A stretch of DNA of 8,580 nucleotides, from contig JBNJEA010000130.1 in the NCBI GenBank assembly GCA_051745395.1, positions 1 to 8,580 on the forward strand. The letters are read 5' to 3'. Below the pieces are notes generated by a model that worked only from the letters and a program-made list of their open reading frames with translations, searched no databases and had not been told where the DNA came from. Each line of letters begins with the position of its first letter. The stretch's first letter is position 1. This DNA is from JBNJEA01 sp051745395 (lineage in GTDB: Bacteria; Desulfobacterota; Desulfobacteria; Desulfobacterales; Desulfosalsimonadaceae). A program made the translations under genes and the position numbers. Positions 1 to 7,178 of the stretch are shown here, piece after piece.

Positions 1-620
1 GGGATACAGACTCCGCCCTGGCATCCTTGCAAGCCGCCATCCAACAAGACCCGGAAGAACAGATGGCGCTCTACAACGCCGGCTACGTCCACATGCTCAA
101 AGGCGAATACGATACGGCCCTGACGTTTTTTCAACGCGCCGAAAAAATTGATGCCGACATTTTCGAGCTCAACTTCCAGACCGGCCGGGTGCTGTTTGAA
201 CTGGGCCAAACCGAAACCGCCCGGAGCTACCTCGAACATGCCGTTTCCATCAAGCCCGATGCCGGCATCGCCTACCGGTATCTCGGCGACTGCTATGCCG
301 CCGCCGAGCGGATCGAAGATGCCGTAAACGCTTATAAAACCGCCCTTAAACGCCGCCCCGACGATGCGGACGCCATTTCGGCCCTCGGCTATTTTTATGA
401 AACCCTGGGCGAAAACGCCGAAATCGCGTTGATGTTTTGTCAGCAGGCCACGGAAATGGCCCCGGAAAACGGCCTGTTTCACTACCGCCTCGGCTGGATC
501 TATTACAACCGCAATCAGGCGGAACAGGCCGCTGCCGCCTTTGAAAACGCCCGTGAATGCGGATACGATCCCGGCGACACAGCCGAGCCAACGCCGCAAG
601 CCGAGGGACAACGCCGATGA
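1..620 (+). CDS. TPR-repeat protein, 3' part (5' end outside window)
   Basis: The reading frame is open from the first complete codon at position 3 (Asp-Thr-Asp-Ser-Ala-Leu) to the TGA at 618-620, so this is the C-terminal 205 residues of a longer protein. The TTG at 27 is not needed as a start. The visible part is almost wholly tetratricopeptide repeats: about five 34-residue helix pairs with the usual small and aromatic pattern, for example ALYNAGYVHMLKGEYDTAL, IAYRYLGDCYAAAERIEDAV, AISALGYFYETLGENAEIAL and FHYRLGWIYYNRNQAEQAA. It ends in a short polar tail (TAEPTPQAEGQRR). TPR arrays are protein-protein interaction scaffolds; the partner cannot be told from this fragment. No membrane segment or enzymatic domain is visible in the part present. 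The next gene starts 38 bases downstream, but base composition drops sharply there, so a shared operon is doubtful. The TPR call is firm; the function is unknown. Confidence 0.85.
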   Translation, partial: DTDSALASLQAAIQQDPEEQMALYNAGYVHMLKGEYDTALTFFQRAEKIDADIFELNFQTGRVLFELGQTETARSYLEHAVSIKPDAGIAYRYLGDCYAAAERIEDAVNAYKTALKRRPDDADAISALGYFYETLGENAEIALMFCQQATEMAPENGLFHYRLGWIYYNRNQAEQAAAAFENARECGYDPGDTAEPTPQAEGQRR

Positions 621-658
621 CAAACATCCTATTTTTCTAAAAAACCCTGGAGAAAATT

Positions 659-847
659 ATGCCTGAAATCACTATGGACATAAAAATAAAAGACGTGGCG
701 CAATTGATTAATAAAATGAACAAACAAGAGTTTGAAACGCTATATTTGTTTTTGACCGGGGAAGGCGAGGAACTGCAGAAACGGAATAAAGAACTGAAAA
801 ACCAAAAAGTTGACTACTTATCGGAAAACGAAGTTTTCGATGTATAA
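659..847 (+). CDS. Small antitoxin-like protein of a RelE/ParE-type module
   Basis: A 62-residue charged protein beginning MPEITMDIKIKDV. A ribosome binding site (TGGAGA, 648-653) lies five bases before the ATG. The sequence is mostly helical and Lys/Glu-rich (residues about 8-52), with no zinc ligands or membrane segment. It ends in EVFDV, and the toxin-like ATG lies inside its last codons (overlap 840-847). Overlapping short antitoxin plus RelE/ParE toxin is the common layout of type II toxin-antitoxin modules, where the antitoxin binds and neutralises the ribonuclease or gyrase-poisoning toxin and often represses its own promoter. The antitoxin assignment rests on size, composition and the neighbour, not on a recognised DNA-binding domain. 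The gene sits in a stretch clearly more AT-rich than the flanking genes, which fits acquisition by transfer. Because the toxin gene is broken, this may now be an orphan. Confidence 0.65.
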   Translation: MPEITMDIKIKDVAQLINKMNKQEFETLYLFLTGEGEELQKRNKELKNQKVDYLSENEVFDV

Positions 848-967
848 AGCAAAATACCACCCGGCTGTCAAAAAAGATCTGAAAAAAATCGATCCGCCAA
901 TTCGAAATAAATCCTGATTCAGTTGTTTGAAATACAATCGTGCTTAATCTGTTTACAACCGGAATGA
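840..967 (+). pseudogene. Frameshifted remnant of a RelE/ParE-family toxin
   Basis: An ATG at 840 inside the end of the antitoxin-like gene opens a frame reading MYKAKYHPAVKKDLKKIDPP then IRNKS, with a TGA at 915-917. That N-terminus (M-Y-x-hydrophobic-x-Y/F-H-P-x-V-x-K-D-L-K-K-I) is typical of RelE/ParE toxins, whose intact length is about 85-100 residues. Here only 25 codons remain. Re-reading base 911 restores a plausible helix in another frame, I-L-I-Q-L-F-E-I-Q-S from 911 onward, which closes at the TGA 965-967. A single-base deletion in the A-rich run at 905-911 is therefore the likely first lesion. No recognisable C-terminal RelE strand or catalytic residues are seen further down, so the rest is probably lost. 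A functional 25-residue peptide is possible but less likely. Confidence 0.6.
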
Positions 968-1179
968 TATTCGATAAATAGAATGGTTTGTTTAAAATAT
1001 GATGCTCTGGGATTTAGCAGGTATTGATTATTTCCGATAATAAATACATCCGGGAGTCAAAAACATAACGGATAAATGAAATTGCCCCGCCCGTCATGCC
1101 CGGGACGAACTGCTTTTTTTATTCGGTCTTATACCCTTTAGCCAGAAAAGGGAACGTATATAGAGAAAAGGAGCCATAA
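918..1179. other. AT-rich spacer without an intact gene
   Basis: About 260 bases lie between the toxin stop and the fmdB-like start. The first 50 bases continue the broken toxin in a shifted frame. The remainder has stops in every plus-strand frame and no convincing small gene. A run of seven Ts near 1112-1120 follows a GC-rich patch containing CCCGGG, but the possible stem there is only about four base pairs, so I do not call a terminator. The last 15 bases carry the ribosome binding site of the next gene. Confidence 0.5.
952..980 (+). promoter_or_regulatory. Weak sigma70-like promoter candidate
   Basis: TTTACA (952-957) matches the -35 consensus at five of six bases. It is followed, after a 17-base spacer, by TAAATA (975-980), which matches the -10 consensus at only three of six. 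It would drive the fmdB-hemC-cobA/hemD genes with a leader of roughly 190 bases. In DNA this AT-rich such matches arise by chance, so this is only a candidate. Confidence 0.2.
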
Positions 1180-1407
1180 ATGCCCATATATGAATACTAC
1201 TGCGACAAGTGCGACGAAACATTTGAAACCCTTGTCTTTAAAAACGAGCAGCCGGACTGCCCGAAATGCGGCAAGGCAGACGTCAAGCGCGTCATGTCGG
1301 CCTGCGGCTTTGTCACCAAGGGCAGCGGCGGGGAAACCGTCAGCACCCCGGCCGGTGCTTCGGCCTGCGGCACCTGTTCATCGTCAAGCTGTTCGAGCTG
1401 CGGATAA
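1180..1407 (+). CDS. FmdB-family zinc-ribbon protein
   Basis: A 75-residue protein starting MPIYEYYCDKCDETFE, the hallmark opening of the FmdB family (putative regulatory zinc ribbons named after the Methylophilus fmd amidase locus). The ribbon ligands are C8-x2-C11 and C27-x2-C30, with a further Cys at C42. After a Gly/Ser/Thr linker comes a Cys/Ser-rich tail with C63, C66, C71 and C74. Such tails are common in this family, and the four cysteines could bind a second metal ion. A strong AAAGGAG ribosome binding site lies upstream of the ATG (near 1167-1173). The TAA stop overlaps the hemC ATG by one base, so the two genes are probably co-translated. The biochemical role of these proteins is poorly defined; regulation or metal handling near haem-pathway genes is an inference from position only. 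Confidence 0.88.
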   Translation: MPIYEYYCDKCDETFETLVFKNEQPDCPKCGKADVKRVMSACGFVTKGSGGETVSTPAGASACGTCSSSSCSSCG

Positions 1408-2348
1408 TGGCAAAATCGACCATTACAATCGGCACCCGCGGAAGCGCGCTGGCCCGGTGGCAGGCCAACTGGGTCAAGGCAGAACTGATGCGCCATCACC
1501 CGGGCATAGACGTCGAGCTGGAAATCATCAAGACCAGCGGCGACAAGATCTTAGATGTTCCCCTGGCCAAGGTGGGGGGCAAGGGCCTTTTCGTCAAGGA
1601 AATCGAGGAAGCCTTACTCGAAGGCCGGGTGGATTTGGCCGTGCACAGCATGAAGGACATGCCCGGGCAAACCCCCGAAGGCCTTTCCATCTCCGGCATC
1701 CCCGTCCGCGAAGTCCCCTATGACGTGGCCATCACCCGGGAGGGCCGGAAAGTGGCCGAGTTGCGCCAGGGCGCCAAAATCGGCACCAGCAGCCTGCGCC
1801 GGGCCTCGCAGCTGCTGCATTTCCGGCCCGATTTTGAAATCGTGTCCCTGCGCGGCAACTTGGACACGCGCATCAAAAAACTGACATCCGAAAACCTCGA
1901 TGCGGTCATCCTGGCCGCCGCCGGCATAAAACGACTCGGCATGGGAGAAAAAATCACCGAACATATTGCCCCGGATATCGTTTTGCCCGCCGTGGGCCAG
2001 GGGGCGTTGTGCATTGAAACCCGGACGGACGACGCCGAGATCAATCCACTTGTCGCCGCCCTGCACCACGCCGAAACCGCCCATGCCGTGCTCGGCGAAC
2101 GGGCTTTTTTACAGCGCCTCCAGGGCGGCTGCCAGGTGCCGATTGCCGCTTACGGCACCATCGACGACGGCCAATTGACCCTGACCGGCATGGTGGCGGA
2201 AACCGATGGATCGGTCATGTATCACGACACGATCGCCGGCCCCGTGGATACGGTCGAATCAATGGGAACGGAACTGGCCGATCGGTTGATCGCGCGCGGG
2301 GCGAAAGATATTATCGAACGGTTGTTGAAAGAGGAATTCGGGTCATGA
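1407..2348 (+). CDS. hemC: Hydroxymethylbilane synthase (porphobilinogen deaminase)
   Basis: A 313-residue cytosolic enzyme that joins four porphobilinogen units into hydroxymethylbilane, the precursor of uroporphyrinogen III. The N-terminus ITIGTRGSALARWQ is the family signature. Asp84 in HSMKDMP is the catalytic acid, and Cys242 in LQRLQGGCQVP is the residue that carries the dipyrromethane cofactor; both numbers and the total length match the E. coli enzyme. Substrate-binding stretches are also present: KTSGDKILD, GGKGLFVKEIE, GTSSLRRASQL, SLRGNLDTR and LPAVGQGAL. I take the start as the ATG at 1407, which overlaps the fmdB stop as TAATG. The frame stays open further upstream, but there it only shadows fmdB. 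No clear ribosome binding site precedes this ATG, so expression probably depends on coupling to fmdB. The next gene follows after 37 bases and carries the following pathway step. Confidence 0.97.
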   Translation: MAKSTITIGTRGSALARWQANWVKAELMRHHPGIDVELEIIKTSGDKILDVPLAKVGGKGLFVKEIEEALLEGRVDLAVHSMKDMPGQTPEGLSISGIPVREVPYDVAITREGRKVAELRQGAKIGTSSLRRASQLLHFRPDFEIVSLRGNLDTRIKKLTSENLDAVILAAAGIKRLGMGEKITEHIAPDIVLPAVGQGALCIETRTDDAEINPLVAALHHAETAHAVLGERAFLQRLQGGCQVPIAAYGTIDDGQLTLTGMVAETDGSVMYHDTIAGPVDTVESMGTELADRLIARGAKDIIERLLKEEFGS

Positions 2349-2385
2349 CCCCCAGGGAAACACCATCGCAGAAAGCACAACACTT

Positions 2386-3903
2386 ATGAGCGCAACAGTC
2401 TATCTCATCGGCGCCGGCCCCGGCGATCCCGGCCTAATCACCCACAAGGGCACGGCCTGCATTGCCGCAGCCGACGTCATCGTCTATGATTATCTGGCCA
2501 CCACGGAACTGCTGAAATACGCATCGCCGAACGCGGAATTGATCTATGCCGGCAAAAAAGGCGGCGATCACACCCTGACCCAGGACCAGATCAACGCGCT
2601 GCTGGTGGAAAAGGCCTCCCAGGGCCGGACCGTGGCCCGCTTGAAAGGCGGCGATCCCTTCATCTTCGGAAGGGGCGGCGAAGAAATCGAAGACCTCATT
2701 GCCGCCGGCATCGCCTATGAAATCGTTCCCGGCGTGACCTCGGCCATTGCCGCACCCGCTTATGCCGGCATTCCCATGACCCACCGGCAATACGCCTCGT
2801 CGGTCACCTTTATCACCGGCCACGAGGACCCCAACAAGACCGAGTCCATGCTCAACTGGGACGCGCTGGCCAAAACCGGCGGCACCCTGGTCTTTTTGAT
2901 GGGCGTGCGCAACCTGCCCCGCATTACGAAGCGGCTCATCGGCTGCGGCATGTCCCCGGAAACCCCGGCCGCCCTGGTCCGCTGGGGCACCACGCCGGCC
3001 CAGGAAACCGTCACCGGCACGCTCGCCACGATCAACGACAATGTCACCACCGCCGGCTTAAAGCCGCCGTGCATTATTATCGTCGGCCCCGTGGTCGACC
3101 TTCGCCAGAAAATGAAGTGGTTTGAAAACCGGCCGCTTTTCGGCAAACGCATCGTGGTCACCCGGGCCCGCAAACAGGCCAGCGACATGATCGAAAAGCT
3201 TTCGGCTTTAGGCGCCGAATGCCTGGAATACCCGGTCATCCGTGTGGTGGCACCCGAAGACCCGACACCCATGGATGCGGCCATCGAAAGACTTTCCACC
3301 TATCACTGGATCGTTTTTACCAGCGTCAACGGCGTGGACGCCTTCTTTGAACGATTGAGCCAAAACGGCCATGACACCCGCGCCCTCGGTCAAATCAAAA
3401 CCGCGGCCATCGGCCCGGCCACCGCCGCCCGCATGCAGGCCAACGGCCTACACGCCGACATCATCCCGGAAAGCTACCGTGCTGAATCCGTGATCGCCGC
3501 CTTTGAAAAACAAGACGTTTCCGAAAAAAAGATCCTGCTGCCCCGCGCCGCCGAAGCCCGGCCTATTCTGCCGGCCGAACTGTCCAAAATGGGCGCCGAT
3601 GTCGATGAAATCGCCGCCTACCACACCCTTTTGGATAACTCCGAGGCCGCACCGCTCATCGACCGCCTGCGGCAAAAGAGCGTCGACATGGTCACATTCA
3701 CCAGCTCGTCGACGGTCACCAACTTCAAGTCCCTGCTGCCGGCAGACGAATTTGACCGCCTCGTCTCCGGTGTCACCGTCGCCGCCATCGGCCCGATTAC
3801 GGCTGACACCGCCCGGGAAAACGGCTTTTCAGTCGACGTGGTGGCCAAATCCTACACCATCGACGGTTTGTGTGAGGCCATCCAGACCCATTTTGCGGGG
3901 TGA
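2386..3903 (+). CDS. cobA-hemD: Fused uroporphyrinogen-III C-methyltransferase / uroporphyrinogen-III synthase
   Basis: A 505-residue bifunctional cytosolic enzyme. Residues 1 to about 240 are the SAM-dependent uroporphyrinogen-III methyltransferase (SUMT/CobA). It has the glycine loop GAGPGDPGLIT (9-19), RLKGGDPFIFGRGGEE (85-100), PGVTSAIAAPAYAGIPMTHR from residue 115, and ASSVTFITGHE. After a hinge at about 245-253, residues 254-505 are uroporphyrinogen-III synthase (HemD), with IVVTRAR at 256-262, VFTSVNGVDAFF near 310, TFTSSSTVTNF near 435 and AAIGPITADTARENG near 470. The HemD half cyclises hydroxymethylbilane to uroporphyrinogen III; the CobA half methylates it at C2 and C7 to precorrin-2 for siroheme, cobalamin and the siroheme-dependent haem route. 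Such fusions are known in Desulfovibrio and clostridia. There is no CysG-type dehydrogenase domain. The ATG at 2386 is the only standard start between hemC and the domain; its ribosome binding site is weak. Confidence 0.96.
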   Translation: MSATVYLIGAGPGDPGLITHKGTACIAAADVIVYDYLATTELLKYASPNAELIYAGKKGGDHTLTQDQINALLVEKASQGRTVARLKGGDPFIFGRGGEEIEDLIAAGIAYEIVPGVTSAIAAPAYAGIPMTHRQYASSVTFITGHEDPNKTESMLNWDALAKTGGTLVFLMGVRNLPRITKRLIGCGMSPETPAALVRWGTTPAQETVTGTLATINDNVTTAGLKPPCIIIVGPVVDLRQKMKWFENRPLFGKRIVVTRARKQASDMIEKLSALGAECLEYPVIRVVAPEDPTPMDAAIERLSTYHWIVFTSVNGVDAFFERLSQNGHDTRALGQIKTAAIGPATAARMQANGLHADIIPESYRAESVIAAFEKQDVSEKKILLPRAAEARPILPAELSKMGADVDEIAAYHTLLDNSEAAPLIDRLRQKSVDMVTFTSSSTVTNFKSLLPADEFDRLVSGVTVAAIGPITADTARENGFSVDVVAKSYTIDGLCEAIQTHFAG

Positions 3904-3951
3904 CGCCGCTGACCGTTTCGGGACGGACCGCCCTCAACTAAATCATGCCCC

Positions 3952-4644
3952 CTAAAAACGCGGCGTGCCATCTAAATGGTACGCGTTGTCGTGGTAAATA
4001 AAGTCCAGGCAAAACAGTGACAGCGCAAAGTCGACGACCTGTGCCGGGTGCACACCCGCCCGGGCGTAGACGCCGGAATGCAGGACAAACGGGTCGGAAA
4101 TCGCCACTTCCAGGGAGATGCCGTCCCAGTCCCGCCAGCCTTTATACAGATAGGGCATAAACCCCGATTCCTGCCGAAATATCAGCTCTTTTGCCGGGGC
4201 CCCGGAAATCGGGCCTTCCCACTGCCGCATATAATCGCGCCAGCCGTCGACGTCGTTTCCTTCCATCTTATAGACATTTGCCGCCACGGGCGCCTGATCG
4301 ATCCGGACGAAATGGCCCGGCCCGAAAGAATATTTGGCCCGGACATCCTCGGTGACCGAAAGCCCGCGCCGGTCCCATTCCAAATCCCACGTACTTTTCT
4401 GGATCGCCCCGAGATGGAAGATATCGGTGGCTTGCGCATAGATGCCGATGGGCAGAATATGGCCCGCCGCCTCCGCATCTTCTGCGGGCGGCGTTGACGG
4501 CACCGCCCCGCCGACGGCGAATGTGCCGATATCCAGAAAGTCATCGCGCACGTTTTTCATGTACCCGCATCCAGCGGTACTGAGGATAAAACCGCATACC
4601 ACCAAAACCACCAGTGGCATCATTGCCTGTTTTCGAAACGCCAT
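3952..4644 (-). CDS. Predicted lipoprotein of unknown function
   Basis: A 230-residue protein that I do not recognise. The N-terminus is a lipoprotein signal peptide: R4/K5, a hydrophobic run MMPLVVLVVCGFIL, then STAGC with the likely lipidated Cys at 26. The -3 Thr is slightly off the usual Leu/Val. After it comes GYMKNVRDDFLDIGTFAVGG and a Pro/Ala/Glu-rich linker, then a domain rich in Trp, Tyr and Asp (DLEWDRRGL, WRDYMRQWEGP, YKGWRDWDGISLEVAIS). The C-terminus contains a hydrophobic stretch, VVDFALSLFCLDFIY, and ends HLDGTPRF. A good GGAGG ribosome binding site (complement of 4651-4655) sits six bases before the ATG and fixes the start. It lies 68 bases downstream of the beta-helix protein gene on the same strand, so co-transcription and a cell-envelope role are inferred. 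It ends 48 bases from the convergent cobA-hemD gene; I see no clear terminator hairpin between them. Confidence 0.8.
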   Translation of the reverse strand: MAFRKQAMMPLVVLVVCGFILSTAGCGYMKNVRDDFLDIGTFAVGGAVPSTPPAEDAEAAGHILPIGIYAQATDIFHLGAIQKSTWDLEWDRRGLSVTEDVRAKYSFGPGHFVRIDQAPVAANVYKMEGNDVDGWRDYMRQWEGPISGAPAKELIFRQESGFMPYLYKGWRDWDGISLEVAISDPFVLHSGVYARAGVHPAQVVDFALSLFCLDFIYHDNAYHLDGTPRF

Positions 4645-4712
4645 ACAGAACCTCCGTTATAGAAAAAAAACCATATCTAAAAAATAAAAATGAAAACCCG
4701 TCATATATCCAG

Positions 4713-7076
4713 TCAATTCAACAGATTTGTTATATAACAACCGCCGCCGCCACCGCCGCCGCTGTCGCCGCCATTTGCATCGGTATCATCGGGGTCACTA
4801 TCCGGGTCACCCGGGTCGGTGTTATTTTCGTCGATTTCACCGCTCGGTACCGGCTGCCATTGCAGGTAGGGATAATAGGTTTCATCTGCCTTGATATCCC
4901 AAACACTTTTAAAGTCCCAGTTTGTAAATGTTTCCTGCTGCACCATCTCTGCGCTGGTTTTTCCGGTACCGCCTTTGGAGCTTGCAACCCCCACATCGGT
5001 GTCCCAGAAACTGTTGCGCACATTCTGGCCACTGCTATCGCCATTCCGCCCTATCAGACCGCCGATATCTGCATCTCCCTCCACGGTACCGACAGCATAC
5101 GCCCTGTCAATGGAAGCCGCCGAACCCAGATTGCCCACAAGACCACCGACAGCGGATTGGCCACGCACATCACCGTTGGCATAGACATCGGCAACCGAAG
5201 ATTCTCCGGTGGATTCCAGGGTTCCGATCAGCCCGCCGACATTGTCCCTGCCGTTTATAAAACCTGTAACAAAAGCCTCGGAAACCGAGGTATCAACGGC
5301 ATACCCCACCAGCCCGCCGACTTGGTCGCGCCCTGCTATATCGATATTTTCTATCCCCGTATTTTTGATTTCCGCGTTTTTCGTATGGCCGAAAAATCCG
5401 TTATCATCCCCGCTGCTGCTGTCAATCACAAGGTTGCTGATGGTATAGCCGTTTCCATCGAATACACCGCTAAACGCTTGCTCTATTGTACCAATCGGTT
5501 TCCAATCTGCATTATCCGTCATATCGATATCATTTTGTAACGCAAAACAGCTTGTAAGGTCTCCCCGGATTCTGGCCAACTGCTTCGGATTTGCAACAAG
5601 GAAAGGATCCTGTGGCGTTCCTGCACCATCTTCGTAACTTTCGGCAAAATTGGCGGCAACCGTAAGATCCGCGGTGATATTTTCGTCCGTTCGCGGATTG
5701 TCTGTACGCCCATCATCCCATTTAACGAAATGATAACCGGCATCCGCCACGGCTTTTACTTCGGAGCCATCTGCACCTGCCTTGACAACCTGGCTGATGG
5801 TGCCTTCAATACTGCCCCCTTCACCGGCTTCATAGTCCACTGTATATGTCGGAATCTCTGAATCCTCCCGCAATTCTTCATAAGCCCCCGCTGCTCTTAG
5901 ATGCTCATCGGTTCTTGCCACGCCCCGCTGATCCTTGTCCGGAGCGCCGTTCCAGCTACCACTGCCCGCATTCTCGGCGATGGCATATGCCGGACTGCTC
6001 GCAGAAATGGCATGAGTGCGGGGAAAACCCTGGTTGTCGGCAAGCCCGTCAAGCAGAGGATCTTCTGCTATGATGTGGGTACCGTCTTCGTATCCGCCCT
6101 CTATCACACTCCAGGAAATATCCGGTGCGGAATCGCCTGAATCCACATAGCTGTCCCCGGTCTGATCGGCGGTATTGCCCCATACAATGGTATTTTTGAC
6201 TACCGGATTGCTGTCTCTGTTAAACAGCCCCCCGCCGGCATTGCCGGCATCATTGTTGGTGATTGTAACGTTGGTCAAATGCGCAACGCTGGTATTGTTA
6301 TAAATGCCCCCGCCGTCCCGGGATGCACTGTTGCCGCTTATTGTTGCATTGGTCAGCTCCGGCTGGCCTCGATAGTTATAAACGGCGCCTCCGGAGCCGT
6401 CCGCCGAATTGCCGCTAAACGCCGCCCGTGCAATATCCGGGCTGCTGAACCTGTTATACAGGCCGCCGCCCTCATAGGCGTTGCTGTCGCGGATGGTCAC
6501 ATTTCTGATTGTCGGGCTGTTCTGCTTGTTGTCCGAACTGCCGCCATTGTAGATAGCGCCTCCCCGGTTATGCGGCTTGGCGCCGTTGGCATTGCCGCCC
6601 GTGATGACAACCCCGTCCAGTACCGCCGAATGGTCAAGGCCGGTGCCTTCCGGATGGAAAAAAACATGATAGGCGTTGTCTTGGGCATCGTTTTCGGTGC
6701 CAATGTCGCCGCTGAGTATCGTTTCGTTTTGCTGCATGTCCCGGCGGGAGAGTTGCGATTCATCGCCGGCAAACCCGCCGTATACCGCCACCCCGTTTCT
6801 TAAGCTGAAATGCTCCTCTCTTGCCCCGCCCGTATCATTGGGATGACCGGTCGGCTGATACGTGCCTGCCGCCAGCCAGACCTGCGCACTTTCGGGACTT
6901 TCCGCGGCCGCTTCAATGGCCGCCTGAGGATCGCCGTAAGCCTGCTCCCAGCTTGAACCATCACCGGTGCCGCCGGGCTTGACGTAAAAGATGTCAGCGT
7001 GGGCATTGAAAACAAACAAAAAATTAAAAACCAGCGCCATAATGAAAATCGGCCATCTGATCTGCATTTGAAACAT
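4713..7076 (-). CDS. Secreted mosaic protein: beta-helix, InlB-type B-repeat, GLUG repeats
   Basis: A 787-residue exported protein. Residues 1-27 form a signal peptide (hydrophobic IFIMALVFNFLFVF, cleavage after AHA). Residues 28 to about 395 are a right-handed parallel beta-helix. They open with DIFYVKPGGTGDGSSWEQAY and carry five outer-membrane-protein-like turns between about 172 and 285 (GGAIYN, GGGLYN, GGAVYN, GGGIYN, GGGLFN) and then NTIVWGN. About 408-478 resembles an InlB B-repeat/bacterial repeat domain (YEAGEGGSIEG, AGYHFVKWDDG, LTVAANFAE). About 480-575 leads into GLUG repeats at about 584-690 (VGGLVGYA, VGGLIGTL, VGGLVGNL, IGGLIGRN), closed by NSFWDTDVG and TYYPYLQW. The tail is an Asp/Asn/Pro-rich linker, seven glycines, then CYITNLLN. 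A GGGAG ribosome binding site is close to the ATG (revcomp 7083-7087). Such modules occur in adhesins and surface proteins; binding to carbohydrate or matrix is inference. No autotransporter barrel, PEP-CTERM or LPXTG anchor is visible. Confidence 0.88.
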   Translation of the reverse strand: MFQMQIRWPIFIMALVFNFLFVFNAHADIFYVKPGGTGDGSSWEQAYGDPQAAIEAAAESPESAQVWLAAGTYQPTGHPNDTGGAREEHFSLRNGVAVYGGFAGDESQLSRRDMQQNETILSGDIGTENDAQDNAYHVFFHPEGTGLDHSAVLDGVVITGGNANGAKPHNRGGAIYNGGSSDNKQNSPTIRNVTIRDSNAYEGGGLYNRFSSPDIARAAFSGNSADGSGGAVYNYRGQPELTNATISGNSASRDGGGIYNNTSVAHLTNVTITNNDAGNAGGGLFNRDSNPVVKNTIVWGNTADQTGDSYVDSGDSAPDISWSVIEGGYEDGTHIIAEDPLLDGLADNQGFPRTHAISASSPAYAIAENAGSGSWNGAPDKDQRGVARTDEHLRAAGAYEELREDSEIPTYTVDYEAGEGGSIEGTISQVVKAGADGSEVKAVADAGYHFVKWDDGRTDNPRTDENITADLTVAANFAESYEDGAGTPQDPFLVANPKQLARIRGDLTSCFALQNDIDMTDNADWKPIGTIEQAFSGVFDGNGYTISNLVIDSSSGDDNGFFGHTKNAEIKNTGIENIDIAGRDQVGGLVGYAVDTSVSEAFVTGFINGRDNVGGLIGTLESTGESSVADVYANGDVRGQSAVGGLVGNLGSAASIDRAYAVGTVEGDADIGGLIGRNGDSSGQNVRNSFWDTDVGVASSKGGTGKTSAEMVQQETFTNWDFKSVWDIKADETYYPYLQWQPVPSGEIDENNTDPGDPDSDPDDTDANGGDSGGGGGGGCYITNLLN

Positions 7077-7142
7077 AACCGGCTCCCTGTTTTGACTTTA
7101 AAATATTGCGCGATTCTCTATCGGAATAGAGCGCCTGAATTT

Positions 7143-7164
7143 CCGGTTTCGCTTTTGAAACCGG
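7143..7164. other. Perfect 8-bp hairpin between sapC-like and beta-helix genes
   Basis: CCGGTTTC (7143-7150) and GAAACCGG (7157-7164) form a perfect eight-base-pair stem around a six-base loop. It begins 15 bases past the stop of the SapC-family gene on the minus strand. No T-run follows on either strand, so it is not a standard intrinsic terminator. A processing site, a partial attenuator or an mRNA-stabilising hairpin is possible. A second, shorter stem (CTCTAT 7116-7121 with ATAGAG 7126-7131) lies beside it, closer to the beta-helix gene. Confidence 0.45.
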
Positions 7165-7178
7165 CGATATTGTCAGTT

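Noticed and set aside
1083..1125. Intrinsic terminator before fmdB
   Set aside because: There is a T-run, but the GC-rich stretch before it can form only about a four-base-pair stem at an awkward distance.
1266..1406. Longer hemC start upstream, inside fmdB
   Set aside because: The extra residues are Arg/Gly-rich shadow translation of fmdB. The hemC family N-terminus begins right after the ATG at 1407, and Asp84 and Cys242 then take the E. coli numbers.
4614..5540. Plus-strand open frame of 308 codons opposite the beta-helix gene
   Set aside because: It starts inside the lipoprotein gene on the other strand, has repeat-like low-complexity translation, and is explained by the antisense of the GLUG and Gly-rich regions.
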